NCBI RefSeq assembly: GCF_014836445.1
Contig: NZ_JACSQV010000007.1
Coordinates: 38,567-97,652, forward strand
Reading direction: 5' to 3'
Source of the DNA: Cellulomonas avistercoris
GTDB taxonomy: Bacteria > Actinomycetota > Actinomycetes > Actinomycetales > Cellulomonadaceae
DNA: 59,086 nucleotides
Under the pieces are notes generated by a model, which made no database searches, was not told the origin of the DNA, and saw only the letters and a program-made list of their open reading frames with translations. The translations under genes were made by a program, and so were the position numbers. Shown here in pieces: positions 8,427 through 16,141 of the stretch (within the stretch, counting starts at the first letter, position 1; every line of letters begins with the position of its first letter).

Positions 8427-9437
8427 TCAGACCAGGCGCTTCGGCGGCGAGGCCTTGGCAGTCTCGGCCGGGTCCGCCACGACGACGTCACCGAGGACCT
8501 CGTCGATGCGCGCGAGCACCTCGGCGGGGAGCTCGACGCCCGCGGCCTTGGCGTTGTCGTGCACCTGCTCGGGACGCGACGCGCCGATGATCGCCGCGGA
8601 CACGTTGTCGTTGGCCAGCACCCACGCGATCGCGAGCTGCGCCATCGTCAGGCCGAGCTCGTCGGCGACCGGGCGCAGGCCCTGGACCCGCTCGAGGACG
8701 TCGTCGCGCAGGAACGACTTGATCATGTTCGCCCCGCCCTTCTCGTCCGTCGCGCGCGAGCCCGCGGGCAGCGGGGCGCCCGGCTCGTACTTGCCGGTCA
8801 GGACCCCCTGCGCGATGGGGGACCAGACGATCTGGGAGACCCCGAGCTCGCGCGAGGTCGGGACGACCTCGGGCTCGATGACGCGCCACAGCATCGAGTA
8901 CTGCGGCTGGTTCGAGACGAGCTGCACGCCCAGGTCCTTCGCGAGCGCGTGGCCCGCGCGGATCTGGTCGGCGGTCCACTCGCTGACGCCGATGTACAGG
9001 GCCTTGCCCTGGCGCACGACGTCGGCGAACGCCTGCATCGTCTCCTCGAGCGGCGTCTCGTGGTCGTACCGGTGCGCCTGGTACAGGTCGACGTAGTCCG
9101 TGCGCAGGCGCCGCAGCGAGCCGTCGATCGACTCGCGGACGTGCTTGCGCGACAGCCCGGTGTCGTTGGGGCCCTTCGGCCCGGTGGGCCAGTAGACCTT
9201 CGTGAGGATCTCGAGCGACTCGCGCCGCTCGCCCACGAGCGCGTCGCCCAGGACGGACTCGGCGACGGTGTTGGCGTACACGTCGGCCGTGTCGAACGTC
9301 GTGATGCCGACGTCGAGCGCGGCGCGCACGCACGCGGTGGCCGTGTCGTTCTCGACCTGGGACCCGTGGGTCAACCAGTTGCCGTAGGTGAGCTCGGAGA
9401 TCTTGAGGCCGGAGTTGCCGAGGAAGCGAAAGTGCAT
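8427..9437 (-). CDS. aldo/keto reductase (potassium-channel beta-subunit-like)
   Basis: A 336-aa NADP(H)-dependent aldo/keto reductase. The catalytic tetrad is visible: Asp49 and Tyr54 in FDTADVYANT, Lys80 in LTKVYW and His122 in YQAHRYD. The C-terminal half has the cofactor-binding stretch AAIIGASRPEQVHDNAKA. The pattern is that of the AKR6/Kv-beta-like branch, which reduces reactive carbonyls, though its substrate cannot be predicted. The start is ATG 9437. A short space separates it from a divergent lipoprotein gene. Confidence 0.9.
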   Translation of the reverse strand: MHFRFLGNSGLKISELTYGNWLTHGSQVENDTATACVRAALDVGITTFDTADVYANTVAESVLGDALVGERRESLEILTKVYWPTGPKGPNDTGLSRKHVRESIDGSLRRLRTDYVDLYQAHRYDHETPLEETMQAFADVVRQGKALYIGVSEWTADQIRAGHALAKDLGVQLVSNQPQYSMLWRVIEPEVVPTSRELGVSQIVWSPIAQGVLTGKYEPGAPLPAGSRATDEKGGANMIKSFLRDDVLERVQGLRPVADELGLTMAQLAIAWVLANDNVSAAIIGASRPEQVHDNAKAAGVELPAEVLARIDEVLGDVVVADPAETAKASPPKRLV

Positions 9438-9564
9438 GCAGGCACCTTCTCACCCGTTCGGGCGGCCGGACGCCGACCCCGTCCCGTCCGTCCGGTACGC
9501 ACGGTTCGTCCCTCTGGTGGACAGGGGTGCCCGTTGCACAGGTCGCTGCGCTACCGTCCCCGCC

Positions 9565-10074
9565 ATGCGATCCCGACGACGTCTCGCTGCGGTCCCCCTC
9601 CTGCTGCTCGCGCTCGCCGCGTGCTCCGACGGCACCACCACGCCCGACGGCGCGGACGCCCCGGAGGAGAACATGTCCCTCCCGCCCGTCACGGGCGAGG
9701 GCAAGGGTGCGACCGAGCTGCCCCCCGTGGCGGACCAGACCGCCGCGCTCGAGGCCTCCGGCGGCGCCGTCCAGGCGCTGGCGGCCGAGATCACCGGCGG
9801 CGGGACCGAGACCGCGCAGGTCGCGCAGACCACGGCCGGTCCGCACCTGCTGCGCGTCGCGTGCACGTCGACCGACGGTGCGCCGGTCACGGTCACGGTC
9901 GCGGCCGCGGGCAACGACCTCACGTCGTACCAGGCGCCGTGCATCCCGATGATCGAGGGCGGCTCGACCATGGCCGACAGCGACCCGTTCGAGGTGCCGG
10001 GCGGCGCCGTCGACGTGAACGTGGTCGCGGCGTCCGACTCCACCGTCGCCGTCGGCCTGGTCCCGGCCGGCTGA
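9565..10074 (+). CDS. putative lipoprotein of unknown function
   Basis: A 169-aa exported lipoprotein. The N-terminus MRSRRRLAAVP, a hydrophobic core, then LALAAC gives a clear lipobox with Cys near residue 20. The mature part is Thr/Ala/Gly-rich and has two further Cys residues (LRVACTST and YQAPCIPM) that may pair outside the membrane. No family is recognised. ATG 9565 lies seven bases after a TACCGT -10 box (9552-9557), so the message is probably leaderless; an upstream in-frame extension overlaps the divergent reductase and is not coding. Confidence 0.72.
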   Translation: MRSRRRLAAVPLLLLALAACSDGTTTPDGADAPEENMSLPPVTGEGKGATELPPVADQTAALEASGGAVQALAAEITGGGTETAQVAQTTAGPHLLRVACTSTDGAPVTVTVAAAGNDLTSYQAPCIPMIEGGSTMADSDPFEVPGGAVDVNVVAASDSTVAVGLVPAG

Positions 10075-10113
10075 CGCGCGCCCGCCGCGACGCGCGTCGG
10101 CCCCCGGGCCGCG

Positions 10114-11370
10114 TCAGCGCGCGAGCGTGGCCAGCGCCTGCGCGAGGTCGTCGCGCAGGTCCTCGACGTCCTCGAGCCCGACCGACAGCCGGACCGTCGA
10201 CTCGCCGATGCCGACGGTCGCCCGGCCCGCGGGGCCGAGCCTGCGGTGCGTCGTCGTCGCCGGGTGCGTGACGATCGACTTGGCGTCGCCGAGGTTGTTG
10301 GAGATGTCGACGACCCGCAGCGCGTCGAGGACGCCGAACGTGGCGGTCTTCGCTGCCTCGGGCGTCGCGTCGTCCGCGACGGCGAGGTCGAACGTGACGA
10401 CCGTGCCGCCGCCGGTCTGCTGCGCACGCGCCAGGTCGTGCTGCGGGTGCGACTCGAGGAACGGGTAGCGGACCCGCGCGACCTGCGGCTGCTCCTCGAG
10501 CCACCGTGCCAGCGTCAGGGCGGACGCCGCCTGGTGGCGCACCCGCACGCTCAGCGTCTCCAGGCCCTTGAGCAGCACCCACGCGTTGAACGGCGACAGC
10601 GAGGGTCCGGTGTTGCGCAGCAGCGTCTGGACGGGCCCGCGCACGTACGGCGACGAGCCGAGGATCGCGCCGCCGAGCACCCGGCCCTGCCCGTCGATGT
10701 GCTTGGTCGCCGAGTACACGACCACGTCGGCGCCGTGGTCGAGCGGGCGGGAGAACACGGGGGTGGCGAAGACGTTGTCGACCACGACGGTCGCGCCGGC
10801 GGCGTGCGCGAGACGGCTCACGTGCGCGATGTCGACCAGGTCCTGCATGGGGTTGGACGGCGTCTCGAAGAACACGACGTCGGCGGGCGTCGCGAGCGCC
10901 TGCTCCCACTGCTCGGGCACGTGCCCGTCGACGTAGTCGGTGCGCACGCCCCACTTGGCGAGGATCTCGTCGAAGATCACGACCGACGAGCCGAACAGCG
11001 CCCGGGCCGCGACGATCCGCGACCCGGAGCGGACGAGCGCGGCGAGCGACGTGAACACCGCGGACATCCCGGTCGCGGTCGCGTAGCAGGCCTCGGCGCC
11101 CTCGAGCAGGCGCAGGCGCTCCTCGAAGCTCGTGACGGTCGGGTTGCCGTAACGCGAGTACAGGAAGCGGTCGACGTCGCCGGCGAAGCCCGCCTCCGCC
11201 TGCGCGCCCGTGGCGTAGGTGTAGCCCTGGGTGAGGAAGACCGCCTCCGACATCTCGCCGAACTCGCTGCGCACGAGCCCGCCGCGCACCGCCAGCGTGT
11301 CGGGCCGCAGGGTGGCGCGGTCGAGGCGGTGGTCGTCCCAGTCGCCGGGGCCGGGCGGGGGCGTGCTCAC
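10114..11370 (-). CDS. metZ: O-succinylhomoserine sulfhydrylase
   Basis: PLP enzyme of the Cys/Met metabolism family that makes homocysteine from O-succinylhomoserine and sulfide. It is 418 aa from GTG 11370. The PLP lysine is in VVYSATKHIDGQGRVLGG, with YSRYGNPT near residue 70 and ETPSNPM near residue 165. LSVGLEDVEDL near the C-terminus is typical. Its start overlaps the rhodanese stop (GTGA), so the two are translationally coupled. The rhodanese-metZ pair also exists in mycobacteria (Rv0390-metZ), which supports MetZ over MetB or MetC. The SAM-I riboswitch upstream fits a methionine gene. Confidence 0.92.
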   Translation of the reverse strand: MSTPPPGPGDWDDHRLDRATLRPDTLAVRGGLVRSEFGEMSEAVFLTQGYTYATGAQAEAGFAGDVDRFLYSRYGNPTVTSFEERLRLLEGAEACYATATGMSAVFTSLAALVRSGSRIVAARALFGSSVVIFDEILAKWGVRTDYVDGHVPEQWEQALATPADVVFFETPSNPMQDLVDIAHVSRLAHAAGATVVVDNVFATPVFSRPLDHGADVVVYSATKHIDGQGRVLGGAILGSSPYVRGPVQTLLRNTGPSLSPFNAWVLLKGLETLSVRVRHQAASALTLARWLEEQPQVARVRYPFLESHPQHDLARAQQTGGGTVVTFDLAVADDATPEAAKTATFGVLDALRVVDISNNLGDAKSIVTHPATTTHRRLGPAGRATVGIGESTVRLSVGLEDVEDLRDDLAQALATLAR

Positions 11371-11810
11371 GGCTGGACCCACGGCAGGCCCTCGGCGCGC
11401 CAGCCGGTGTGCCCGCGGTGGCCGTCGGGGCCCGTGGCGCCCTCGAACCCGTCGAGCACGTTGTACGCCGGGCCGTAGCCCGCGGCCGTCGCCGCCTGCG
11501 CCGCGCCGATGGAGCGCTGGCCCGACCGGCACAGGAACACGACGGGGCGTCCGTCGCCCGGGGTGACGCCCGTGGCCGCGACCTGGTCGACGAACCGCGG
11601 GTTCGGCTGCCCCGACGGGTAGGAGACCCACTCGACGAGCGCGGCCTGACGTCCCAGACGGCGCAGGTCGGGCACGCCGACGTAGCGCCACTCGGCGTCG
11701 GTGCGCACGTCGACGAGCACGGCGTCGTCCCGCTCGGCCAGCAGGTCCCAGGCCTCGGTCGGCGTGATGTCCCCGGCGTAACCGGGTGCGGGGCGTGGCT
11801 GCACGCTCAT
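11367..11810 (-). CDS. rhodanese-like sulfurtransferase
   Basis: A single-domain rhodanese of 147 aa (start ATG 11810, MSVQPRPAPGYAGD). Its active-site loop is CRSGQRS, containing the Cys that carries a persulfide. VLVDVRTDAEW near residue 35 is the usual first half of the domain. It probably delivers or detoxifies sulfane sulfur for the coupled MetZ. The Shine-Dalgarno sequence GGGAGG overlaps the closing stem of the SAM-I riboswitch just upstream, so translation should fall when SAM is plentiful. It is the first gene of the rhodanese-metZ operon. Confidence 0.92.
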   Translation of the reverse strand: MSVQPRPAPGYAGDITPTEAWDLLAERDDAVLVDVRTDAEWRYVGVPDLRRLGRQAALVEWVSYPSGQPNPRFVDQVAATGVTPGDGRPVVFLCRSGQRSIGAAQAATAAGYGPAYNVLDGFEGATGPDGHRGHTGWRAEGLPWVQP

Positions 11811-11817
11811 GGTCCTC

Positions 11818-11909
11818 CCATCGTCTCTGGCGGTAGCACCCTCGGCCACGGTCTCCCGTGCGGGTTGCTGCGGCGTCGTCGAGCCAGATCTCTCGGCCGC
11901 TCTGGATGG
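11818..11909 (-). promoter_or_regulatory. SAM-I riboswitch (S-box) ahead of rhodanese-metZ
   Basis: On the reverse strand this segment reads CCATCCAGAGCGGCCGAGAG, then an ATCTGGCTCGACGACGCC kink-turn-type element, CAGCAACC, and finally GGTGCTA. These are the conserved SAM-I blocks in the right order. The closing helix P1 is CCATC (11905-11909) with GATGG (11818-11822). The second strand runs straight into the Shine-Dalgarno GGGAGG of the rhodanese gene. No separate terminator hairpin is seen, so SAM binding probably blocks ribosome access directly. A TAGCAT -10 box lies at 11919-11924. Confidence 0.85.
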
Positions 11910-12010
11910 TCGGGCGAGATGCTACGCCACGCCCGTCACGGCCCGGCGGGGCGTCTCATCCCGGGTGCCGCCGTGCGGGGCGTCGCGCACGCGTGCCAGG
12001 GTGGTGCGCG

Positions 12011-12550
12011 ATGGATGCCCCCGAGGACCCCGTGCTGCGACCCGTGACGGCGCAGGACGTGCCCGCGCTGACGCGCCTGCTGCACGCCGCGTACGCCGAC
12101 CTGGCGGCCGACGGCCTCAACTTCACCGGCGCGTCCCAGGACGAGGCCACGACCGCCCGCCGGAGCCTGCGGGTGGGGGCGTCGTGGGTGCTGGTCGACC
12201 GGGCCGGGGAGCTCGTGGGCACGGTGACGGCGTCGAGCCCGCCCGGCCGCGGGATCAGGTCGCTCACCAGCCTCGCGCTCGAGCCCGACCGCGTGTGGCT
12301 CAACCAGCTGGCCGTGCACCCGGACGCGCGCGGGCGCGGGCTGGCGACGCGGCTCTGGGCGACCGTGCGCGCGTGGTCCGTCGAGCGCGGCATGCGGTCG
12401 GTGGGGCTCGACACCGCGGTGCCCGCGACGGGGCTGCGCGCCATGTACCGCCGGTGGGGCTTCGTCGACGCCGACACCGTGCAGTGGCCGGGCAAGACGT
12501 ACCGCAGCGTCGTCATGGTCCGCGACCTGGCCCCACCCCGACGCCCGTGA
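12011..12550 (+). CDS. GNAT-family N-acetyltransferase
   Basis: A 179-aa single-domain GNAT acetyltransferase. The acetyl-CoA loop is DARGRGLATRLW near residue 107, after VWLNQLAVHP, and the C-terminal AMYRRWGF is typical. The substrate is not predictable. The start is ATG 12011, eight bases after a CAGGGT -10-like box. The gene sits between two SAM riboswitches that drive genes on opposite strands, but carries none itself. A strong terminator follows and isolates it from the SAM-IV-controlled gene. Confidence 0.85.
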   Translation: MDAPEDPVLRPVTAQDVPALTRLLHAAYADLAADGLNFTGASQDEATTARRSLRVGASWVLVDRAGELVGTVTASSPPGRGIRSLTSLALEPDRVWLNQLAVHPDARGRGLATRLWATVRAWSVERGMRSVGLDTAVPATGLRAMYRRWGFVDADTVQWPGKTYRSVVMVRDLAPPRRP

Positions 12551-12555
12551 ACGAC

Positions 12556-12584
12556 AGCATCCGAGACGCGCCGTCTCGGATGCT
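12556..12584 (+). terminator. terminator after the GNAT gene
   Basis: A perfect 13-bp inverted repeat with a three-base loop (AGCATCCGAGACG, CGC, CGTCTCGGATGCT), starting five bases after the GNAT stop. There is no T-tract. It separates this gene from the SAM-IV leader downstream. Confidence 0.82.
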
Positions 12585-12640
12585 GGGAGGAACGCCGTGT
12601 CGGCGTTGACACGCGCCCGTCGGGACGCCGATCCTCGACC

Positions 12641-12757
12641 CAGGTCATGAGCGCCAGCGTCAAGCCCCGGCTCGCTGGCCGGCAACCCTCCTCCGCGGTG
12701 GGGTGCCCCGGGTGACGACCAGGCCGCGCACCGTTCGGTGCCGGCAAGCGCGGGACC
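12641..12757 (+). promoter_or_regulatory. SAM-IV riboswitch ahead of the class V aminotransferase
   Basis: The segment beginning GGTCATGAGCGCCAGCGTCA at 12643, through CCGGCAACCCTCC, GCGGTGGGGTGCCCCGGGTGA and closing GACC (12717-12720), follows the actinobacterial SAM-IV pattern. The extra hairpin GCACCG...GGTGC (12729-12741) after the closing stem is the feature that distinguishes SAM-IV from SAM-I. Downstream, CCTCC within GGGACCTCC can pair with the GGAGG Shine-Dalgarno of the next gene. A small CCGGA/TCCGG hairpin also covers that site, so control is probably translational. Confidence 0.85.
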
Positions 12758-12792
12758 TCCTGGGGGTCCCCGGACCGTTCCGGAGGAGCACC

Positions 12793-14235
12793 ATGACGTC
12801 CATCACCGAGCTGTTCGCGTGTGCCGACGAGGTCACGGGCACCGCGACCTCGGCCCCGGCCGCACCCCGCGGCGAGGCGCCCCTGCTGCCCGTCGTCGGT
12901 GCGTCCACCACCGTGCCGCTCGTCGACGGCACCAGCCGCACCTACGCCAACCTCGACTGCGCCGCGAGCGCGCCCGCGCTCGAGGCCGTCACCGCACGCA
13001 TCAGCGAGGTGCTGCCGCTCTACGCGTCCGTGCACCGCGGCGCCGGGTACCTGTCGCAGGTCTCGACGGCGCTGTACGAGACGTCGCGCGAGGCGGTCGC
13101 GCGGTTCGTCGGTGCCCGCCCGGACGACGTCGCCGTCATCACGCGCAACACGACCGACTCGCTCAACCTCCTCGCGGGCGTCGTGCCCGCCGGCGGGGCC
13201 GTGCTCGTCCTGGACGTCGAGCACCACGCCAACCTGCTGCCGTGGGTGCAGCGCAGCGGCGGCGCGCACGCGGGGACCGGGCGCGTCGCCACGATCCTGC
13301 CGCTCGAGCCGACCGTCGCCGCGACGCTCGACGCCCTGCGCGCCGAGCTCGCGCGGCGCCCGTACGCGCTGCTGACGCTCACCGGGGCGTCCAACGTGAC
13401 GGGCGAGGCGCTGCCCCTGGACCGCGTGGTCGAGATCGCCCACGCCGCCGGTGCACGCGTGGCCGTCGACGGCGCGCAGCTGGTGCCGCACCGCGGGTTC
13501 TCGCTCGCGGCGAGCGGCGTGGACTACGTCGCGTTCTCGGGCCACAAGACGTACGCCCCGTTCGGCGCGGGTGCGCTGGTGGGCCGCCGGGACTGGCTCG
13601 ACACGGGCACGCCGTACCTCGCAGGGGGAGGTGCGGTGCGCGACGTGCGGGCCGACCGGACGGTCTGGCAGCCGGCACCGGCGCGGCACGAGGCGGGCTC
13701 ACCGAACGTGCTGGGTGCCATCGCCCTCGCGCAGGCGTGCGACACGCTCGCGGCCCTGCCGGCCGGTGCGCTCGAGGCCCACGAGCAGGCGCTGCGCACG
13801 CGGCTGGTCGCCGGGCTCGAGGCCCTCGACGGGGTCCGCGTCGCGCGGATCTGGCCGGACTCGGTCGACCCGGTCGGGGTCGTGACGTTCGTCGTGGGCG
13901 ACCTCAACCCGGGCCTCGTCGCGGCGTACCTGTCCGCCGAGCACGGCATCGGCGTGCGCGACGGGCGGTTCTGCGCGCACCCGCTGCTCGCGCACCTCGG
14001 GGCGTCGAACGGCGCCGTGCGGGCGTCCGTCGGGGTCGGCACGACGGCCGAGCACGTCGACCGGCTCCTGCTCGCGCTCGCGGACCTGCTGCGGCGCGGC
14101 GCGCAGGCCGAGTACGAGGTCGTCGACGGCTGCTGGTCGGTCGTGGACGACACGCGCCCGCTCATCGAGGTCGCGGGCCTGGACCACCTGGCGGCCACCG
14201 CCGCCGCCGCCTGCGGCCCGGCCCTCGACGACTGA
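12793..14235 (+). CDS. class V aminotransferase / cysteine desulfurase-like PLP enzyme
   Basis: A 480-aa PLP enzyme of the class V (SufS/CsdA-like) fold. Visible features are the N-terminal YANLDCAASAPA, the His of EHHANLLPW near residue 145, Asp226 in AVDGAQL, and the PLP lysine Lys252 in SGHKTYAPFG. A Cys in RFCAHPLL lies where the desulfurase nucleophile is expected. It could release sulfur from cysteine or a related amino acid, but catalysis on another substrate is possible. ATG 12793 follows GGAGGAG. The SAM-IV riboswitch places it firmly in sulfur/methionine metabolism, next to metZ. It is longer than SufS (about 410 aa), with an acidic C-terminal tail. Confidence 0.82.
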   Translation: MTSITELFACADEVTGTATSAPAAPRGEAPLLPVVGASTTVPLVDGTSRTYANLDCAASAPALEAVTARISEVLPLYASVHRGAGYLSQVSTALYETSREAVARFVGARPDDVAVITRNTTDSLNLLAGVVPAGGAVLVLDVEHHANLLPWVQRSGGAHAGTGRVATILPLEPTVAATLDALRAELARRPYALLTLTGASNVTGEALPLDRVVEIAHAAGARVAVDGAQLVPHRGFSLAASGVDYVAFSGHKTYAPFGAGALVGRRDWLDTGTPYLAGGGAVRDVRADRTVWQPAPARHEAGSPNVLGAIALAQACDTLAALPAGALEAHEQALRTRLVAGLEALDGVRVARIWPDSVDPVGVVTFVVGDLNPGLVAAYLSAEHGIGVRDGRFCAHPLLAHLGASNGAVRASVGVGTTAEHVDRLLLALADLLRRGAQAEYEVVDGCWSVVDDTRPLIEVAGLDHLAATAAAACGPALDD

Positions 14236-14256
14236 CCCCCACCCCCCGCCCCCTTT

Positions 14257-14334
14257 CCGCCGAGCGCGGCACTCACCCGTCGAGCGCGGGTGCAACGAGT
14301 ACCGCGGTCGAGCGGCGAGTACCGCGCTCGGCGG
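14257..14334. repeat. intergenic inverted repeat with internal copies
   Basis: An 18-bp arm at 14257-14274 (CCGCCGAGCGCGGCACTC) matches the complement of 14317-14334 with one mismatch. Between them lie two more degenerate copies of the same core (around 14279-14294 and 14297-14314; GAGTACCGCGGTCGAGCG). The whole can fold into a long or a double hairpin after the class V aminotransferase and may act as its terminator; it looks like a REP-type element. Confidence 0.65.
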
Positions 14335-14392
14335 GGGTGGTGGCGGTGGAATGTGGGGGCGTCGGTGGCGGGCCGTGCGGGAGCATGGGCCC

Positions 14393-15478
14393 GTGCTGCA
14401 CGAACTCACCCTCGAGGGTCATGGTGTCCGGCTGGTCCCGCTCGCGGTCGAGCACGCGGAGGCGCTGGCGCGGTTCGTCGACGACCGGGTGTGGGCCGGC
14501 ATGACGTCGGCCACACCGCGCGGTGTCGCCGCGCTGCGCGACGTCGTCGGGACCGCGCTGTCGACGCCCGGCCGCTACGCCTTCGCCGTGCTCGCCGACG
14601 GCGAGGTCGTGGGGTCGACGTCCTTCTACGACGTCGACCTGACGATGGGGCGCCTCGAGATCGGGCACACCTACTACGACCCCCGCGTGTGGGGCACGCA
14701 CGTGAACCCCGCGTGCAAGCTGCTGCTCATGTCCCACGCGTACGGGACGTGGGACGTCGCGCGCGTCGCCTACCGCGTGGAGGCGCGCAACGCACGGTCG
14801 ATCGCGGCCGTCACCAAGCTCGGCGCACGCCCCGAGGGCCGGCTGCGCGGGCACCGCGTCGCGGCGGACGGCACGCGTCAGGACTCGCTGTACTTCTCGG
14901 TCCTCGCCGACGAGTGGCCCGACGTGCGGGCCCGGCTCGAGGCGCGGCTCGCGGGGGACCGGGCGGACGGCGCGCGCACGTCGGTGCTGCTGATCGGCGG
15001 GCGGTCCGGCGCCGGCAAGTCGACCGTGGCGTCGGCCGTCCACGACCTGCTCGTCGCGCGGGACCTGCCGCACGCGGTCGTCGAGGGCGACGCGCTCGAC
15101 CTCGCGCACCCGGCGCCCTGGGAGCACGGCGTCGCCGCGGCGAACCTCGCGGACGTGTGGCGCCGGTACCGGTCGCTGGGCCACCGGCGGCTGGTCTACA
15201 CCAACACGGTGTCGGTCCTGCAGGCCGACCTCCTCGCGGCCGCCGTGGGGGACCGGCCGCACGTGACGTCCGTACTGCTCACGGCGTCGGACGGTGTCGC
15301 GCGCGAGCGTCTGCGACGGCGCGAGCAGGGCGAGTCGTACGACGCGCACGTGACGCGCTCGGACGCCGCGGCGGGCCGCCTCGAGGCCGCGGCGGGTGAC
15401 GACGTGCACCGGATGGCCACCGACGGCCGCACCCCGGCGGAGATCGCCACGGAGGTCGTCGCGCTCGCGGGGTGGTGA
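14393..15478 (+). CDS. GNAT acetyltransferase fused to a P-loop kinase-like domain
   Basis: A 361-aa fusion. Residues 1-185 form a RimJ/RimL-type GNAT domain (GVRLVPLAVEHAEAL, EIGHTYYDPRVWGTHVNPACKLLL, RVEARNARSIAAVTKLGA). Residues 197-361 form a P-loop domain with Walker A GGRSGAGKST (202-211), an EGDALDL segment near 231 and a basic RRRE lid region, like small-molecule kinases. Such a protein could acetylate and phosphorylate one substrate, perhaps an antibiotic or a tRNA/protein target; nothing in the sequence settles this. The start is taken as GTG 14393, six bases after GAGCAT; a start 14 codons upstream is possible. Confidence 0.8.
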   Translation: MLHELTLEGHGVRLVPLAVEHAEALARFVDDRVWAGMTSATPRGVAALRDVVGTALSTPGRYAFAVLADGEVVGSTSFYDVDLTMGRLEIGHTYYDPRVWGTHVNPACKLLLMSHAYGTWDVARVAYRVEARNARSIAAVTKLGARPEGRLRGHRVAADGTRQDSLYFSVLADEWPDVRARLEARLAGDRADGARTSVLLIGGRSGAGKSTVASAVHDLLVARDLPHAVVEGDALDLAHPAPWEHGVAAANLADVWRRYRSLGHRRLVYTNTVSVLQADLLAAAVGDRPHVTSVLLTASDGVARERLRRREQGESYDAHVTRSDAAAGRLEAAAGDDVHRMATDGRTPAEIATEVVALAGW

Positions 15479-15484
15479 CGCGCG

Positions 15485-16090
15485 TCAGTCGTCGACGACC
15501 AGCCCGACGTGGGCGGCGAGCAGCGGTGCCAGGTCCAGCAGCTGGTCGCGCGTGACCTTCGCGCCGCCCAGCCCTCCGACGCCCTCGAGGACGCGCAGCC
15601 GCGCGCCGCGCAGGTCGCAGTCGGTGAGGCGGGCCTGCGTCGTGTCGAGGCGGCGCACGTCGCAGTCGACGACGACGAGGCGCTTGACGCGCGCGTGGCT
15701 CAGGTCGAGGTCACCCAGCGTGACGCCCTCCAGCCGCAGCTCCTCGACCGTCGACTCCCGCAGGTCGAGGTAGTCGATCTTGCCGCCGGTCACGGTCACG
15801 CGCGTCCACGTCGAGGCGAACGCGGTGAACGCGCCGACGCGCAGGTCGGTGAGCGTCGCGTCGCGCCACGTCGACGACGGTGCCCGCAGGGCGCCCGCGC
15901 GCACCGCGGTCCACGACGTGTCGAGGACGCGCGCGCCGTCGAGCACCGTCCCGTCGAGGTCGCAGTCGTCCACCTCGCACTCCAGGATGCGTGCGCGCGA
16001 CGCGTCCCGACCGCTCAGGTCGAGCCCCGCGAACCGCATGGCGTCGAGGTCGGCGTCGGGCTCGAGGTCGTAGGCGTCACCGCTCAGCAT
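15485..16090 (-). CDS. pentapeptide-repeat-like protein
   Basis: A 201-aa protein with a degenerate pentapeptide-type pattern: LDLSGRDASRARILECEVDDCDLDGTVLDG early, then repeated strands such as LRLEGVTLGDLDLSHARVKRLVVVDCDV and LTDCDLRGARL. These suggest a right-handed beta-helix. Function is unknown; relatives include DNA-mimicking proteins, but most have no known role. The start is ATG 16090; the open frame further upstream runs through the 43-bp intergenic repeats and is not coding. It is convergent with the GNAT/kinase gene, with stops six bases apart. Confidence 0.78.
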   Translation of the reverse strand: MLSGDAYDLEPDADLDAMRFAGLDLSGRDASRARILECEVDDCDLDGTVLDGARVLDTSWTAVRAGALRAPSSTWRDATLTDLRVGAFTAFASTWTRVTVTGGKIDYLDLRESTVEELRLEGVTLGDLDLSHARVKRLVVVDCDVRRLDTTQARLTDCDLRGARLRVLEGVGGLGGAKVTRDQLLDLAPLLAAHVGLVVDD

Positions 16091-16141
16091 CCCCCGAGCC
16101 TCCCACCCGGCGCCGACAGCCCGCACCCACCCCTTCCCCCC

